Assembly (NCBI GenBank): GCA_033439765.1
Contig: JAULSN010000009.1
Coordinates: 1,364,001-1,428,000, forward strand
DNA: 64,000 bases
DNA from: Lasiosphaeria ovina
Taxonomy: Eukaryota > Ascomycota > Sordariomycetes > Sordariales > Lasiosphaeriaceae
Direction of reading: 5' to 3'
The position numbers and the translations under genes are program-made. Below are positions 54,441 to 64,000 of the stretch, in pieces. The stretch's first letter is position 1. Each line of letters opens with the position of its first letter. The notes beneath the pieces were generated by a model. It had not been told where the DNA came from. It worked only from the letters and a program-made list of their open reading frames with translations, and did not search any database.

Positions 54441-55089
54441 AGGCTCATGAAATTTCAAGGCGGCCTCCTAAAGAATGACAGAGGCATAAAACCCGCGTCG
54501 CAAATGCCGCCGTAAGAAAACGTACCCAACATTAGGCAACGTCAAGTATCACGAGCTCCAAAGCCTTACGGTTAGGTGACTAGCTACCTTCAGCTAAAGC
54601 CCTTATGCCACGTCCGGACACTGCCTTTGGCTATCCGGACAACGCCGCCGGAGTTCCAAGGTTGGCAAGAAGTATTAAGCACCTAAAACCAGCCCCCCCA
54701 CAACACAAAGTCCCTCTATATGGTCGGTGTTATGGGCGTTAAGCTTATTTATAGCGTCGTAGAGTATATCTTAGACGGACGAGAGGAGGGAATTGAGCCT
54801 AGACATGATCACTGCCGTCGACCCAGCTTCCCACGGCCGGCTCTTCTTCAACAATACGGGCTCGTTTTTGAGACCTTGGACTCCCGCCGGCCTCCCCGGC
54901 CGCCTCTCGAGATGCAGTAGAGCCCCTCCCTTCTGGAGTCAGAGGCCGTGAAGGTAGTCCCGGGCGGCTGGCAAGGCTAGACTGGGTGGCAGACATGAGC
55001 GAGCTCGATAAGCTTGGCACGCGTCCATTGATATCAAGGGCTAAGCTCTCCCAGCCACGTTTCCGGGGCCGCCCCTTCGGCGGCTCGTC

Positions 55090-56630
55090 TCAGCTGTCGC
55101 ACTCGAGCTCGTCGCCAACGATGAGATCTTGGTCGTCCGGCCAGTAGCCCTCCCCGTCGACATCGTCCTGGCCATCTCCCTGTGTCGAAAGCGATCTTTT
55201 CTTTGGGCTGGCACTCCGGCTCCGGGACTGTGCGCGCTCAAATATGCGGGCCCAAAGTCCGACATCCAGTCCTCTCAAGGTTTTGGTTTCGGCCTCGCCT
55301 TTTGCCTCATCCCACAGACGCACGGCGTACTCGAGACCCGACTCGAAAAAGGGAAGATGTTTCTCGGTAAACAAGGACCAGGCGAAGCGTGCGAAGAGGC
55401 ACTCAACACTGACGCCGCGGATCGGCTGCGGCGAGCGGTTGTGGTACAGGCCCACGAGCTCGGGCGAGCCCGTCGGCCGCAGCACGTGTGTGACGAGCTC
55501 CGCAGATTCAGCTGTGCGTGTGCCGAATCGCTTGGGCAAGAAGGTGAAGCGCCGCGCATCAAACAGATGATGTACGTCTTTGCGGAGGATGAGCATGTTC
55601 CTGTCGTCGTTGATAGCCAATATTTCCAACGGCCGCCGGCAGTACCTGTTAATTACGGCCGACTCCTTGTTAGCTTCGGTCGGCCGTGGTATGGAAGAGG
55701 AGCCATCAACGGCCATCAACGGAGGCTAAGGGAGCTGTTTCTTACCTTTTCATCCCGTTGGATATGAACCAAAGCCTTTCTCCAATAGGTACGTGTGGCC
55801 AGGCTAGCAGGGATCAGGCCGGACCCCGGCCTGATGCCCTCAAGCCGAGGCATAAGTGGATATGGGATCCACCGGTCCAGGCCATCACTTCCACATATAT
55901 ATTCCGCTGTGGCCCAGATAGCTAGACTTCCTCCAAGCAATCCAGTCCTTACCTTTCCTCCCAACAGTACGAGGTGTGCGTTCTCGACGGCGTCCATATA
56001 CCCAGACACACGGCATGTTATGTCGCGAGACAAGGCCGCGGCGGGCCCCATCACAGTAGGCCGCGGCGGTGCCAGCTCGGGTAACCGTAGGCTTCTCTAC
56101 GGCGGCGGCAAGTCCCCGCGCGCCTCGCCGTCCTCGTCAAAGCCGCCGTGGGGGAAGCGCCAGTGATGGAACGAGGGGATGACGGGGTATTTGACTGCGA
56201 TTGATGGACCGAAACGGCCACGGTTAGCTAAGCCGGGTTTACTTACTTTCGGCATCTACGACAAGAGGAAGGGAGGAAACACACACGAAGATGGCTCGCG
56301 CCCCCCGATGCAGAAAAAGAATTCGCGCCCACGCAGTGTGCCGTCCGGCGGGCGGTCGATTCGCCGGAAAGATTGATTCGAGCTGGCCCCCGCCCCGTCT
56401 TTTTGCGCTAGGTATCCGCTGTCCCAGCGGACATCAGCAACGATGCAACAAGACACCAGTGCGACGTCGAAGTCGAGCCCGCCGTCGCTGTCCGCAGCTA
56501 TGAGCACGAGGAGGTCGGGAGCCGAGCTTGGGTAGGCCGGGTGTCGAAAGCAGATCTCCCGCGATGGTATTCCTGGATCGTGCGTCATTGCAGGTGGCGT
56601 AAAGGGCGGAAGAGCAGCCATTTTATGCAA
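55090..56630 (-). pseudogene. Fungal HNH nuclease, split by a solo LTR
   Basis: Minus-strand exons in order: 56630-56247 (SREICFRHPAYPSSAPDLLV, LRGREFFFCI); intron 56195-56246 (52 nt, GTAAGT, branch GCTAAC, CGCAG); 56194-55746 (YPVIPSFHHWRFPHGGF, SRDITCRVSGYMDAVENAHL, interrupted by the LTR, then LWFISNGMK); intron 55646-55745 (100 nt, GTAAGA/AACAG); 55645-55090 (YCRRPLEILAINDDRNMLIL, DVHHLFDARRFTFLPK, GVSVECLFARFAW). The 'AHLV ... D--N-L-LR-D-H--FD-RRF' pattern is the HNH_2-type nuclease domain of fungal proteins. In-frame TAGs at 56256-56258 and 56097-56099 (the second where a Trp is expected) add to the LTR break. Likely once an intact nuclease gene; function not established for the family. 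Confidence 0.82.
55794..55966 (-). mobile_element. Solo LTR, copy 2 (173 bp), inside the HNH gene
   Basis: Same element as 7825-7995 and in the same orientation. It is flanked by a perfect 5-bp duplication GTACG at 55789-55793 and 55967-55971. Ends are TGTGGCC and CCCAACA (TGT...ACA). Deleting the element with one duplication joins the HNH codons for ...NAHLV to PIGERLWF... in one frame, which is direct evidence for the boundaries. The two copies differ at about nine positions including small indels, so the insertions are not brand new. Confidence 0.9.
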
Positions 56631-57077
56631 ATTCTATACGCGCAGCGGTAAAATCAAAACATGTCGCGAGCCTTTGCTGCTGATGCATTGTTTTTGGGTG
56701 GGTCGGGCCCTGTTGTTGGCACCCGAGTTCAATTGGCTGTTCTACGGGGGAGGAAAAAAGTCTGCGTGGACAGGACAGCGCAGGAGTCGGCTTGAGAGAT
56801 GTGGGGTTTGGGGTTGTTACCCCGCACAGGCATTAGCGCACCCCAAAGCACGCCACGCTATTCTTTGTCAGGAGCACACTTTTGTCCTCCTTCCTGGAGG
56901 TGATTGATGCGCCTTATTACCCAGAAGAAGCCCCCTGCTAAGCCAAGCGCACAGCTGTTTCCTGACCAGCCTTCTGGACTAGCTTTCCAATGTTCTTTTC
57001 AAGCTGTGTCAGCTGGTCGCTATGTGCTTGGAGTGTTTACATTCCGTACATGGACATCGAGTGCTAGGCTATGTCAA

Positions 57078-57464
57078 TTACTTGCGAGCTGCATGATGAA
57101 TCATGAATGGTACATACCTGTCATTGTAATCAATGTCAAGCTGTCCCGAGAAAACGGGCATGCAAAGCTTGAGTGTCTCATCCAGACCAAGACCACGACG
57201 CGCCTTAGTGTTTGATCCATACACAACGGCAGCCATTTCCTGGAGCAACATCTCCGCGGCGGATTCGGTACCATTCGAAACGGCCTCCACTTCTTGGAGG
57301 AAGGCACTCACAAATTCACCTTGAGTGACGGTCGGACCTTTACCATCAACGCGTCGCCCTACACACCAGAGTTCAACGGCTACGCATTCGCGTAGGGCCC
57401 AGAAGAGGACCGCTTTGGGCCCCGGTGTAGAGCATCCAATTCCCGAGGGCGTCCATATCGTCAT
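57078..57464 (-). CDS. Possible exon of an unidentified gene
   Basis: A minus-strand frame (57464 on) reads GEFVSAFLQEVEAVSNGTES, AAEMLLQEMAAVVYG and LDETLKLCMPVFSGQLDIDY, then meets a GTATGT donor-like site near 57119. Composition is natural and helical. No family is recognised, and the parts on either side (57774-57556 minus) do not join it clearly. Confidence 0.3.
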   Translation of the reverse strand: MTIWTPSGIGCSTPGPKAVLFWALRECVAVELWCVGRRVDGKGPTVTQGEFVSAFLQEVEAVSNGTESAAEMLLQEMAAVVYGSNTKARRGLGLDETLKLCMPVFSGQLDIDYNDRYVPFMIHHAARK

Positions 57465-57779
57465 GACGCATGGTCCCTCGCTGCTCCCGTCTCAAGACTT
57501 CTGCCAAGATTCAACAACGGTGGATAACTGACGGCACAACACAACACTCACCGCCTTAAGACCGCTCTCGGATTTTAGTAGGTTCAGGGAGTCTAAGAGT
57601 CCATCGAGCTGCTGCCATGTCTGCTAGAGAGCTATGGTGGTTCGCGTTTGCTTTACGTGAGTGTTGGTGACAAGCCTTCTGCGACAGCGCTGCGTCCAGA
57701 AGCCCCTCTAGACACGCAACAACTCTCCTAGTTTGACCGCCTTTGCTCGAAAACCAGAATCGATTGTATACCAAGGGCG

Positions 57780-59000
57780 AGCGTGACAGGGAGCACTTGC
57801 TGCGGTAATAGTCAGGTACGCATGGTTAAGGCACCATCTCGTCTGCGAGATATTTAAGCCGAGTCTTCCAGAAAGCGCAGAGGTATGTACATCGGAATTG
57901 GAATTAGTGCCTAGGAGCCATTTTTTCAGATCACGCGTCGACGTCCCATTAAAAGGAAACTTTAGCCAGGGCGACTGAAAAAGGGCCTCTGAGGCTGTGC
58001 AGCGGCCGTATATAGGATCACCCTGGCTCAGGGAAAGCTAAGGACAAATCAGTCACAGCTCACCCCAGATCAAGACTACGAACGAAAAAGGAAATTTCGT
58101 GAGCCCAGATTTTCGTCTCAGACAACCAGGCTGTTTCTCTCAACGAACCCAGTGCCAATGGATGCCTCGCAGAACTACGACAAGTCAGGCAGGCCTAAAG
58201 ACCCTTGTACAGCACGACTCTGGCAAGAGCGAAGCGAATATGTGTATTGTGTGTAAAGGGAGCGAGGCTGAGAAAAGCAAGGGATTAGATGGGCTTTTGT
58301 CAAGTGTGTGGGCAGATGGAGCGTCGCAGGACCTAGCTGGTGCGTTGAAGTTATACCTTGACCCGGGGAAAGTTGGCTTCTATTATAAGTTAGTTGACTC
58401 TAGTTGAATCTGCGGTGGCTTTAAGCACAGATCACATGGCTCTGGTCTGAGACGACGCACCTCCGGCGGTACGCACTTGGCGAATACATACACAAGACGT
58501 CAACAAACAGTTATAAAGTGCTATGCTACGAGTGATATCGCTCTAGAAATGGAACTCATCTCATTAACAGCACCTAGATTTTCAGTCAACAGACTGAGCA
58601 CAACATCAGCCTGTCTCCACTGCTCGACCATTCGGGCACTCCATCTATTGCTCTTCAGTAAGAGGATCTCGCCGTCTTTCGCATTGCCGAAAGCACACGG
58701 GCAATCCTCTCGCCCCGTCATCACTTTAAACGTAACCCCTGTAGCTTTTCCCCAACCGCAGCCTTGCCCGGTGGAAAGAAGCACTTCTTGCACAGGTGAG
58801 CATTGATGTCACTGCGTGTGCGTCATTCCAGTCAGCACAGCACCGACAATTCCCGTCGCTTGTTCGGGACACAGGGTTGCCTACTCGCCCGCCCACATTT
58901 GGTACGACCCCCCCCCTCCGTCCCACGCCCCCGCACAGTCTGGAACGGTATGCGGTGAAGCAAAACTTTGGAACTTACATTTCTTTCTGCCGGCCATGTC
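57780..59000. other. Intergenic region with a weak MITE-like stretch
   Basis: 57954-58110 (GGAAACTTTAGCCAGGGCG ... GGAAATTTCG) distantly resembles the MITE-like element at 43021, including GCTGTGCAG and CAGCTCACCC blocks. Otherwise there is no supported gene; the 58099-58407 frame has no recognisable feature. Confidence 0.4.
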
Positions 59001-59037
59001 GCGTCAGATCATTTTTGCGTTAGTCGGCCAGTCACCA

Positions 59038-59998
59038 TGTCACTACCAGCAATGGCCGCGGCGCCTCCCAAGCCTGCAGCAAGGCACACAGCACCGACAT
59101 CCCGCGCGCAGCCGTGGGTCCACTTGGTAGCCGGCGCGTGAGTGAGTTATCAGCCATACGAAGAGAGAGACCTGAAGCTGACTAATCTGATTTAGTCCAG
59201 GAGTGGAGGGGTCGCGACATCCATCATCGCGGCACCGCATGATGTGTTCCGCAGAAGGCTTCAGTCCGACTACTACCGCACACCGTCGCGACAATGTATA
59301 TTAGCAGCCGAGCATGGCGGCGCCGGCGTGTCATCCCCACGGCGGCTGCTGCTCGGCGCTCCCTTCCGCCACGCAGCGGAAACCTTTGGCATCCTGGGAT
59401 CCATCAAGGCCAGGGAGGGCAGGCGCGGGCTGTTTCGCGGCCTCGGTCCGAGCATCGCGGGCGTGGCTCCCGCGACCGCCGTCAAGTTCTATGTATACGG
59501 AAACTGCGAACGCTTGGGGCCTCCATGCTTGACCGCGGCGAGGACGAGTCGCTGGTCCACGCGCAGGCTGCCGTCCTCGCCGGCATCGCAGCCGCGACCG
59601 CCACGAATCCTATCTAGCTGGTGAAGACGAGACTCCAACTCGATCAATCTCGAGCCAAGGAAGAGGGCGGCGGCGGCGCGGCAGGGGCGGCCAAGGTAGC
59701 TGCGGTGCTGATGACGTACCCTCACAAGGTATTATTTTTGGTCTCTTTTCTTTTCCTACGGGTACCATGATGGCTCTAATACGAAACGTAGGTGGTGAGA
59801 ACGCGACTTCGGCTGGCGCCGTCGGCGGATGGAAGCCCGAGACACGTGGGCCTAGTTCAGTGCTTTAAGTCAGTGTGGTCGTGTGAGGGTTGGCGTGGGC
59901 TGTATGGCGGCCTCACGCCGTACCTCATGCGTTCAATCCCCGCTACAGTCATTGCCCTCAGAGTGTACGAGCTCGTCTTGAGGCTGGCCGGGACCTAG
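59038..59998 (+). pseudogene. Mitochondrial carrier (RIM2-type) with internal deletion
   Basis: A decayed copy of an SLC25 carrier most like the pyrimidine-nucleotide carrier Rim2. Exon 1 starts near 59038 (MSLPAMAAAPPKP...WVHLVAGA), with a GTGAGT intron ending in a GATTTAG acceptor near 59193. Then come RRRLQSDYYR, GLFRGLGPSIAGVAPATAVK, FYVYGN and, after a frame change near 59520, AVLAGIAAATATNPI. A TAG (59615-59617) replaces the Trp of the family's NPIWLVKTRLQLD motif, which continues LVKTRLQLDQSR. The central repeat is mostly deleted. A 63-nt intron (59729-59791) precedes VVRTRLRLAPSADG, GLYGGLTPYLMRSIPATVI and a stop at 59996. At least one frameshift, one nonsense change and one deletion make it non-functional. 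Confidence 0.78.
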
Positions 59999-59999
59999 A

Positions 60000-61940
60000 T
60001 GCCGGCCCATCACCACTCACTCATGCTATATCAGCAGCAGTTGCAGTACATTATAGAGAGAAGAATATAGCGAGGTTCGCACCTCTAGCAGAGAAAACGA
60101 AGTCAGGAAACTTGTGTCACAAACAACGGCATGTAAAAAAGGGCCAAAAAGGTGGTTTTATTATGAAGTAGAAAGGAAGGTGGGCGTGCCCTGCATACCC
60201 TACTTTTATGTGGTGTTCAGGTCATAATAACCTAGGCCGCAGGCGGCTAGTAAATACGCCACCAATGCAGCCCACCGCACTTTCCGACAACTTGGTGGCT
60301 TCGATGGTTGTAGAGGATAGGGAATGGGCAGGATGGCAACAGAGCAGAATAGCGTCCTGTTAAGGGTGGATATAACCCTATGTCATTTCCAGATAGCACA
60401 TATTCAGGCAGAGGTGGAGACGGAAGCGAATGCAAGCGCTGGCCAAGGCGCTGGTGCAGGCTTTCCAATGCATGCTGAACCGTGCCCCGCCTTTTTTCGT
60501 TCACGTGTTGGCCGATTCCAACGCCTGACTTCATTTCGCCAACGACACTCACCCTCCCGAAGAGCCTATCCAAACCTACATCACCGAGATTGAAACGCGG
60601 CGTGCCCTCTTCGACGAGTTTCGCACGCTTTGCAATAAAAGGTTGCCAACTGCAACAGTACTCGCCTTGTTCATGGTCGCGCCCGTCGACGAGATTCGCA
60701 CTCTTCTACAAACCATCCGCACTATACCAGCGTCGCTCATAATAACTATGTACGGTGGTAAGCTCACCAGAGGGAATCAGAGCTTGTACGTTTCTGTTTT
60801 TCTTCTCCCCAGTTTTCCGACAGTTTTCCGAGTTTTCCCCTACCTACCTTTATAGATTTGTATATGCTAACCGAGACGTAGATCTTCCCAAGTCTCCCAT
60901 CCTCGAGTCGTCTACGTCGCCGCTTATGATGGTACCTTCTGCAATCCTGAACGAGCCTGCGGACCCTGCAGGCGACGGGTTTTGTGGTGGTGAGCAGGGA
61001 CAACTACACTAGTCCTGATTTGGAAAGGTGGGGCTGCAAGCTCTAGGCTTGCAGCCAGGACATTGGTTGCGGCACCACGGACCATAATTCGGCCGTGCCG
61101 TAACAATTGATTTGATGGATTTGGTTAATGTGGTGGGTTTGGGTGAGGACTGGGAGGTGTGTGCAAGAAGACCCTTTCGTCAATTGCAGCATTCTTGTTC
61201 TATTTGTACTCGTGCCGGCCGATTGAGTTCGGCACCACCGCAGTCTTCTCGGTCAAATGCATCATGGTTGTGCCGAACCTTGACGGCTCCGGGCCGTTCG
61301 GATCCAAGAGCCTTTCGTGTGGGACCTGTGCTTCGTGCTTCCGGCGGGAATTGGCTTTTTTTCGTGACCAACTCCAATCTATATATCGCATAGCCGCCGC
61401 GGAGGTAGATAATAATAAAATCAATACTCGTTCGGCCTCGGAGACGAAAGTGCACCCGAACGCATTTTCTCAGATATTAGGACCTAACCTAACTGCTCTG
61501 CCCATCGTGGCACCTAACAGCCTGTCAGCTACACCTATAAGGACTTCAATATCGGCTCATATCATTATCACTTTCTCTTTTCATCATTCAATATCAGTTC
61601 ACAATATTATCACTATTTTATATATTACTAAAAAGGCGGTGCAAGATCCTTGTACCTTCCCTGGCCACGTGTCCCGCTAAGTGGGCACGTGGGCGGGCAC
61701 GTCACTCACGCCACCCTCCTTCACCAAAGGTACGGCCACGAATGTCGTTATTCTAACACCTTTCTTCTCCTTGACACCCGCGTTTCTTTTCCCTCGGCTC
61801 GACTGGAAGCATCTCGACATACACCTCGCGTACCGCCGATCTCTTTATCGCCGTTTTCGAGCCAGTTTTCAAGCCGTTACATACCTTTTTTTTGTGACGG
61901 CCGGTCTTGCGATTGTTGCATCTATATCGTGCGGCGTAAC
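60000..61940. other. Intergenic region with one coding-like scrap
   Basis: Near 60545-60780 the plus strand reads PEEPIQTYITEIETRRALFD, EFRTLCNKRLPTATVLALFM and VAPVDEIRTLLQTI. It looks like an exon but matches nothing I know, and I cannot find its start. The remainder, including AT-rich 61390-61630, shows no supported gene. Confidence 0.35.
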
Positions 61941-61949
61941 CCTCATACA

Positions 61950-64000
61950 ATGATGGAAGGACTTGGGGGCGTACCTACCCCCAACGAGGATACCGAATTT
62001 GATATCGAAGGCCTAGATAAAACACGCGATAGACTACTAATTGTGGCCCTTTCCCGTCTCGCCCAATCGACCCGGCCATCCCCAGAGGAGCTACAATCCG
62101 CCTGGCGACAAGTGGCTATAACCTTTTCGACAAACCCCCCGGAAAACGACTGCGGTAGCTTTGCCGCATGGGCTCGTAATGTACTTCCCCAGCAGCTCAT
62201 AGAAGACTCGCTAGAGGTCGAGTTTGCCAGCATATGGGAAGACAAAAGGCCAACACTTTCGAAGCTGGAAAAGATGCAGCGGCAGTTGGCATTACCCTCA
62301 AAGCATCTACTGTGCCTCTACTTTGGAAGTACACTCCTAGTTTCCTCAGAATCCGTCAGGGTCTTGGAGAAGTGGCTCGATGCCTTGCCGCCCGAGGATT
62401 GTAATACGCAAGCAATCTACCCATACCTTCTACAAGCACAAACAACTCGCGTTAGAGCGATGCCACAGCATATACCGCGGATGCCGATATTTGCCACCAT
62501 AGTAACAAGGGACAGGTTTATGCCTGCCGACTTCCGGAATGCCACACTCCAACGTAAGTCCTTACTACAGCATCTTTCTTCCATCCGACTTTACTAACTA
62601 GAACTGTCCTAGATATTGGGCTACTTGCACACCGTCGACCATCAGCCGGAGCCGAAGAAGATGCAAACCCAGTACCGCCTAGCCCCTCGGGCTCCCAGCA
62701 TAATAATAAAGACAAGCCTGCCAACTCTTTGTTCCTCGACGGCCAGCAAAACAAACATGACGAGGATATCCTGAACAACTTGCCGAGACGGAATCTCGGG
62801 GAGAGAATGAGGAAAATCTCGCCCACTCTTATTCTAGTGCACAGTCACGCAAGCGACCCCGATCGCCCAATGATGGAGTTGTGCCGAGCGATACTGGAAA
62901 CAGCGGTCCCAGCCGGTCTCCAGCCAAGAACCTCGAAGCTCATTTTGTTCTTCGGACCCCTTCGCCGAAGGAGACACGTTCGCCTTCTATCCCTAGCCCT
63001 GAGATTGTAATTTGGCCATCAGATATCCCTCTGGGTGACTCTTCAACAAAGAGGCCAAGGGTAGAAGATGACGGCGCGTCGGTATTGGATATTGATCCAA
63101 GAGCCATTGCGAGTCTTCAGAACCCGAGCGGGTGGCTGAGCGGGGATCTAATTAACCCCTTGTTTGAGTGGATTGTAGCTCACAAGGATGATGTCGCTAC
63201 GATGGATTCCCGGGTTATCGCGCAGTCGGTTGAAAACACCAACGACGAGGCTGGCCGAGGGCGGATGAAGTTTGCGCTGGGTGGCTTCAAGATTTTTATA
63301 TTACCCGTGAACTTGAGCAACACCCACTGGGTAGCGGTCAAGGTCGACTGTGCTAGGCGCAAAATAACCATTGCTGACTCGATGAGGTCGGATCACCACG
63401 ATATCCAATCCAGAACGTGCATTGAAGCCTTCATCAAAACCTACCTACCAGCCGACTGCCAAGCCCCAGAGGGAGAAACTACAATCTGGACATCGTGGAG
63501 CGCCGAGTCCGCCGCTTGCCTTCAGCAAGAGGACGGCTACGATTGCGGCATATATACACTGGTGGCTGCATTCAGATTCATGCTTGGGCTGAAACTGGAC
63601 AGAAAGATGCACGTAGCAACTGTCCGGCGATGGCTGCTTTCTTTGGTGCAAAGAGGCACTCAAAGTCCAATATACGAGGAGGCGGAAATTCTTCAGCAGA
63701 GCGAACAGAACGTTATACGTGTCGCCCCCCCAGTCATGCTAGAAGCACCATCGAGTACCGCCCTGAATCTCAAAACGCCGATTACTATCGCAGATGTTCC
63801 AGCCCATCTGGTAGCGCTTGACCGTTATACGCATGAAGTTACAGCGTACCATACGTGGTGCTTGGAAATGTGCACCATTCGTCGACAAGCGGTAGCCGAG
63901 GCGGCTATTTCAAGTATACGGCAGACTCGAAAGAGCTGTAGGTTGCAGATCGGAACGTTACGCTTGTTAGTCGATGGCCTATCCCAGCTCCAGTCTCAGG
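61950..64000 (+). CDS. Ulp1-type SUMO/ubiquitin-like protease (C48), 3' end beyond window
   Basis: Cysteine protease expected to cut SUMO or a similar modifier. Exon 1 is 61950-62553 (ATG in ACAATGATGG); intron 62554-62612 (59 nt, GTAAGT, branch TACTAAC, CCTAG); exon 2 starts at 62613. The N-terminal 200 residues form an unrecognised helical domain (RLLIVALSRLAQSTRPSPEE). A Ser/Pro/Arg-rich linker follows, then the Ulp1 domain. Catalytic residues are all present: His in NTHWVAV (63325-63327), Asp in IADSM (63376-63378), Gln and Cys in QEDGYDCGIY (Cys 63544-63546). The exon 2 frame that follows the splice stops at 63008-63010, while the protease frame is open from 62761 to the window end. So either a second intron or a one-base frameshift lies between 62761 and 63010. 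No stop is seen after the catalytic Cys. Confidence 0.75.

Noticed and set aside
1..64000. CRISPR arrays, bacterial operons or ribosome-binding sites
   Set aside because: Introns, gene spacing and protein families are fungal; no regularly spaced identical repeats with unique spacers were seen.

Overview
This 64 kb window reads as nuclear DNA of a filamentous ascomycete (Pezizomycotina; a sordariomycete is my best guess). The introns are short (about 50-100 nt) with GT/AG ends, often with a CTAAC-type branch site. The window carries typical fungal families: a HET-domain protein, a NACHT-type NLR, a TrkH potassium transporter and anaphase-promoting complex subunit 5. Gene density is low. Most of the window is an accessory, repeat-rich 'graveyard' of broken genes and small transposon relics.

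Layout. 1-27 kb is mostly decayed sequence. It holds relics of an ankyrin protein, a fungal unknown family, an NLR, two transposase C-termini, a BTB-like protein, a DUF2828 protein, a large fungal unknown (17.2-19.5 kb) and a lysine-biosynthesis (LYS1-like) gene. One intact orphan gene (14.9-15.6 kb) and a solo LTR (7.8 kb) lie among them. 28.7-31.2 kb holds an intact three-exon apc5. 32.1-34.6 kb is a nest of foldback elements, tandem repeats and two truncated genes. 35.7-47.6 kb is the best-preserved block: a FunK1 kinase relic, an intact NLR, a divergently oriented intact TrkH transporter, a small secreted-protein gene converging on it, and an intact HET gene. Between the last two are a MITE and a cluster of palindromes. 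48-61 kb is again decayed: a secreted protein cut by a MITE-like repeat, an APH-like kinase relic, an HNH-nuclease relic split by a second solo LTR, and a mitochondrial carrier relic. At the right edge a gene with a Ulp1/SUMO-protease (C48) domain runs off the window.

Together, the genes suggest an allorecognition and genome-conflict neighbourhood (NLR, HET, FunK1, HNH, APH, ankyrin families) with a few housekeeping genes. Where I can align relics from memory with their families, many premature stops sit where Trp or Gln is expected and could each come from one C:G-to-T:A transition. That pattern fits repeat-induced point mutation acting on duplicated sequence. The clearest new result is a pair of about 172-bp solo LTRs, each with a perfect 5-bp target-site duplication. 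Removing one of them rejoins the HNH reading frame exactly. No tRNA, rRNA or CRISPR array was found.
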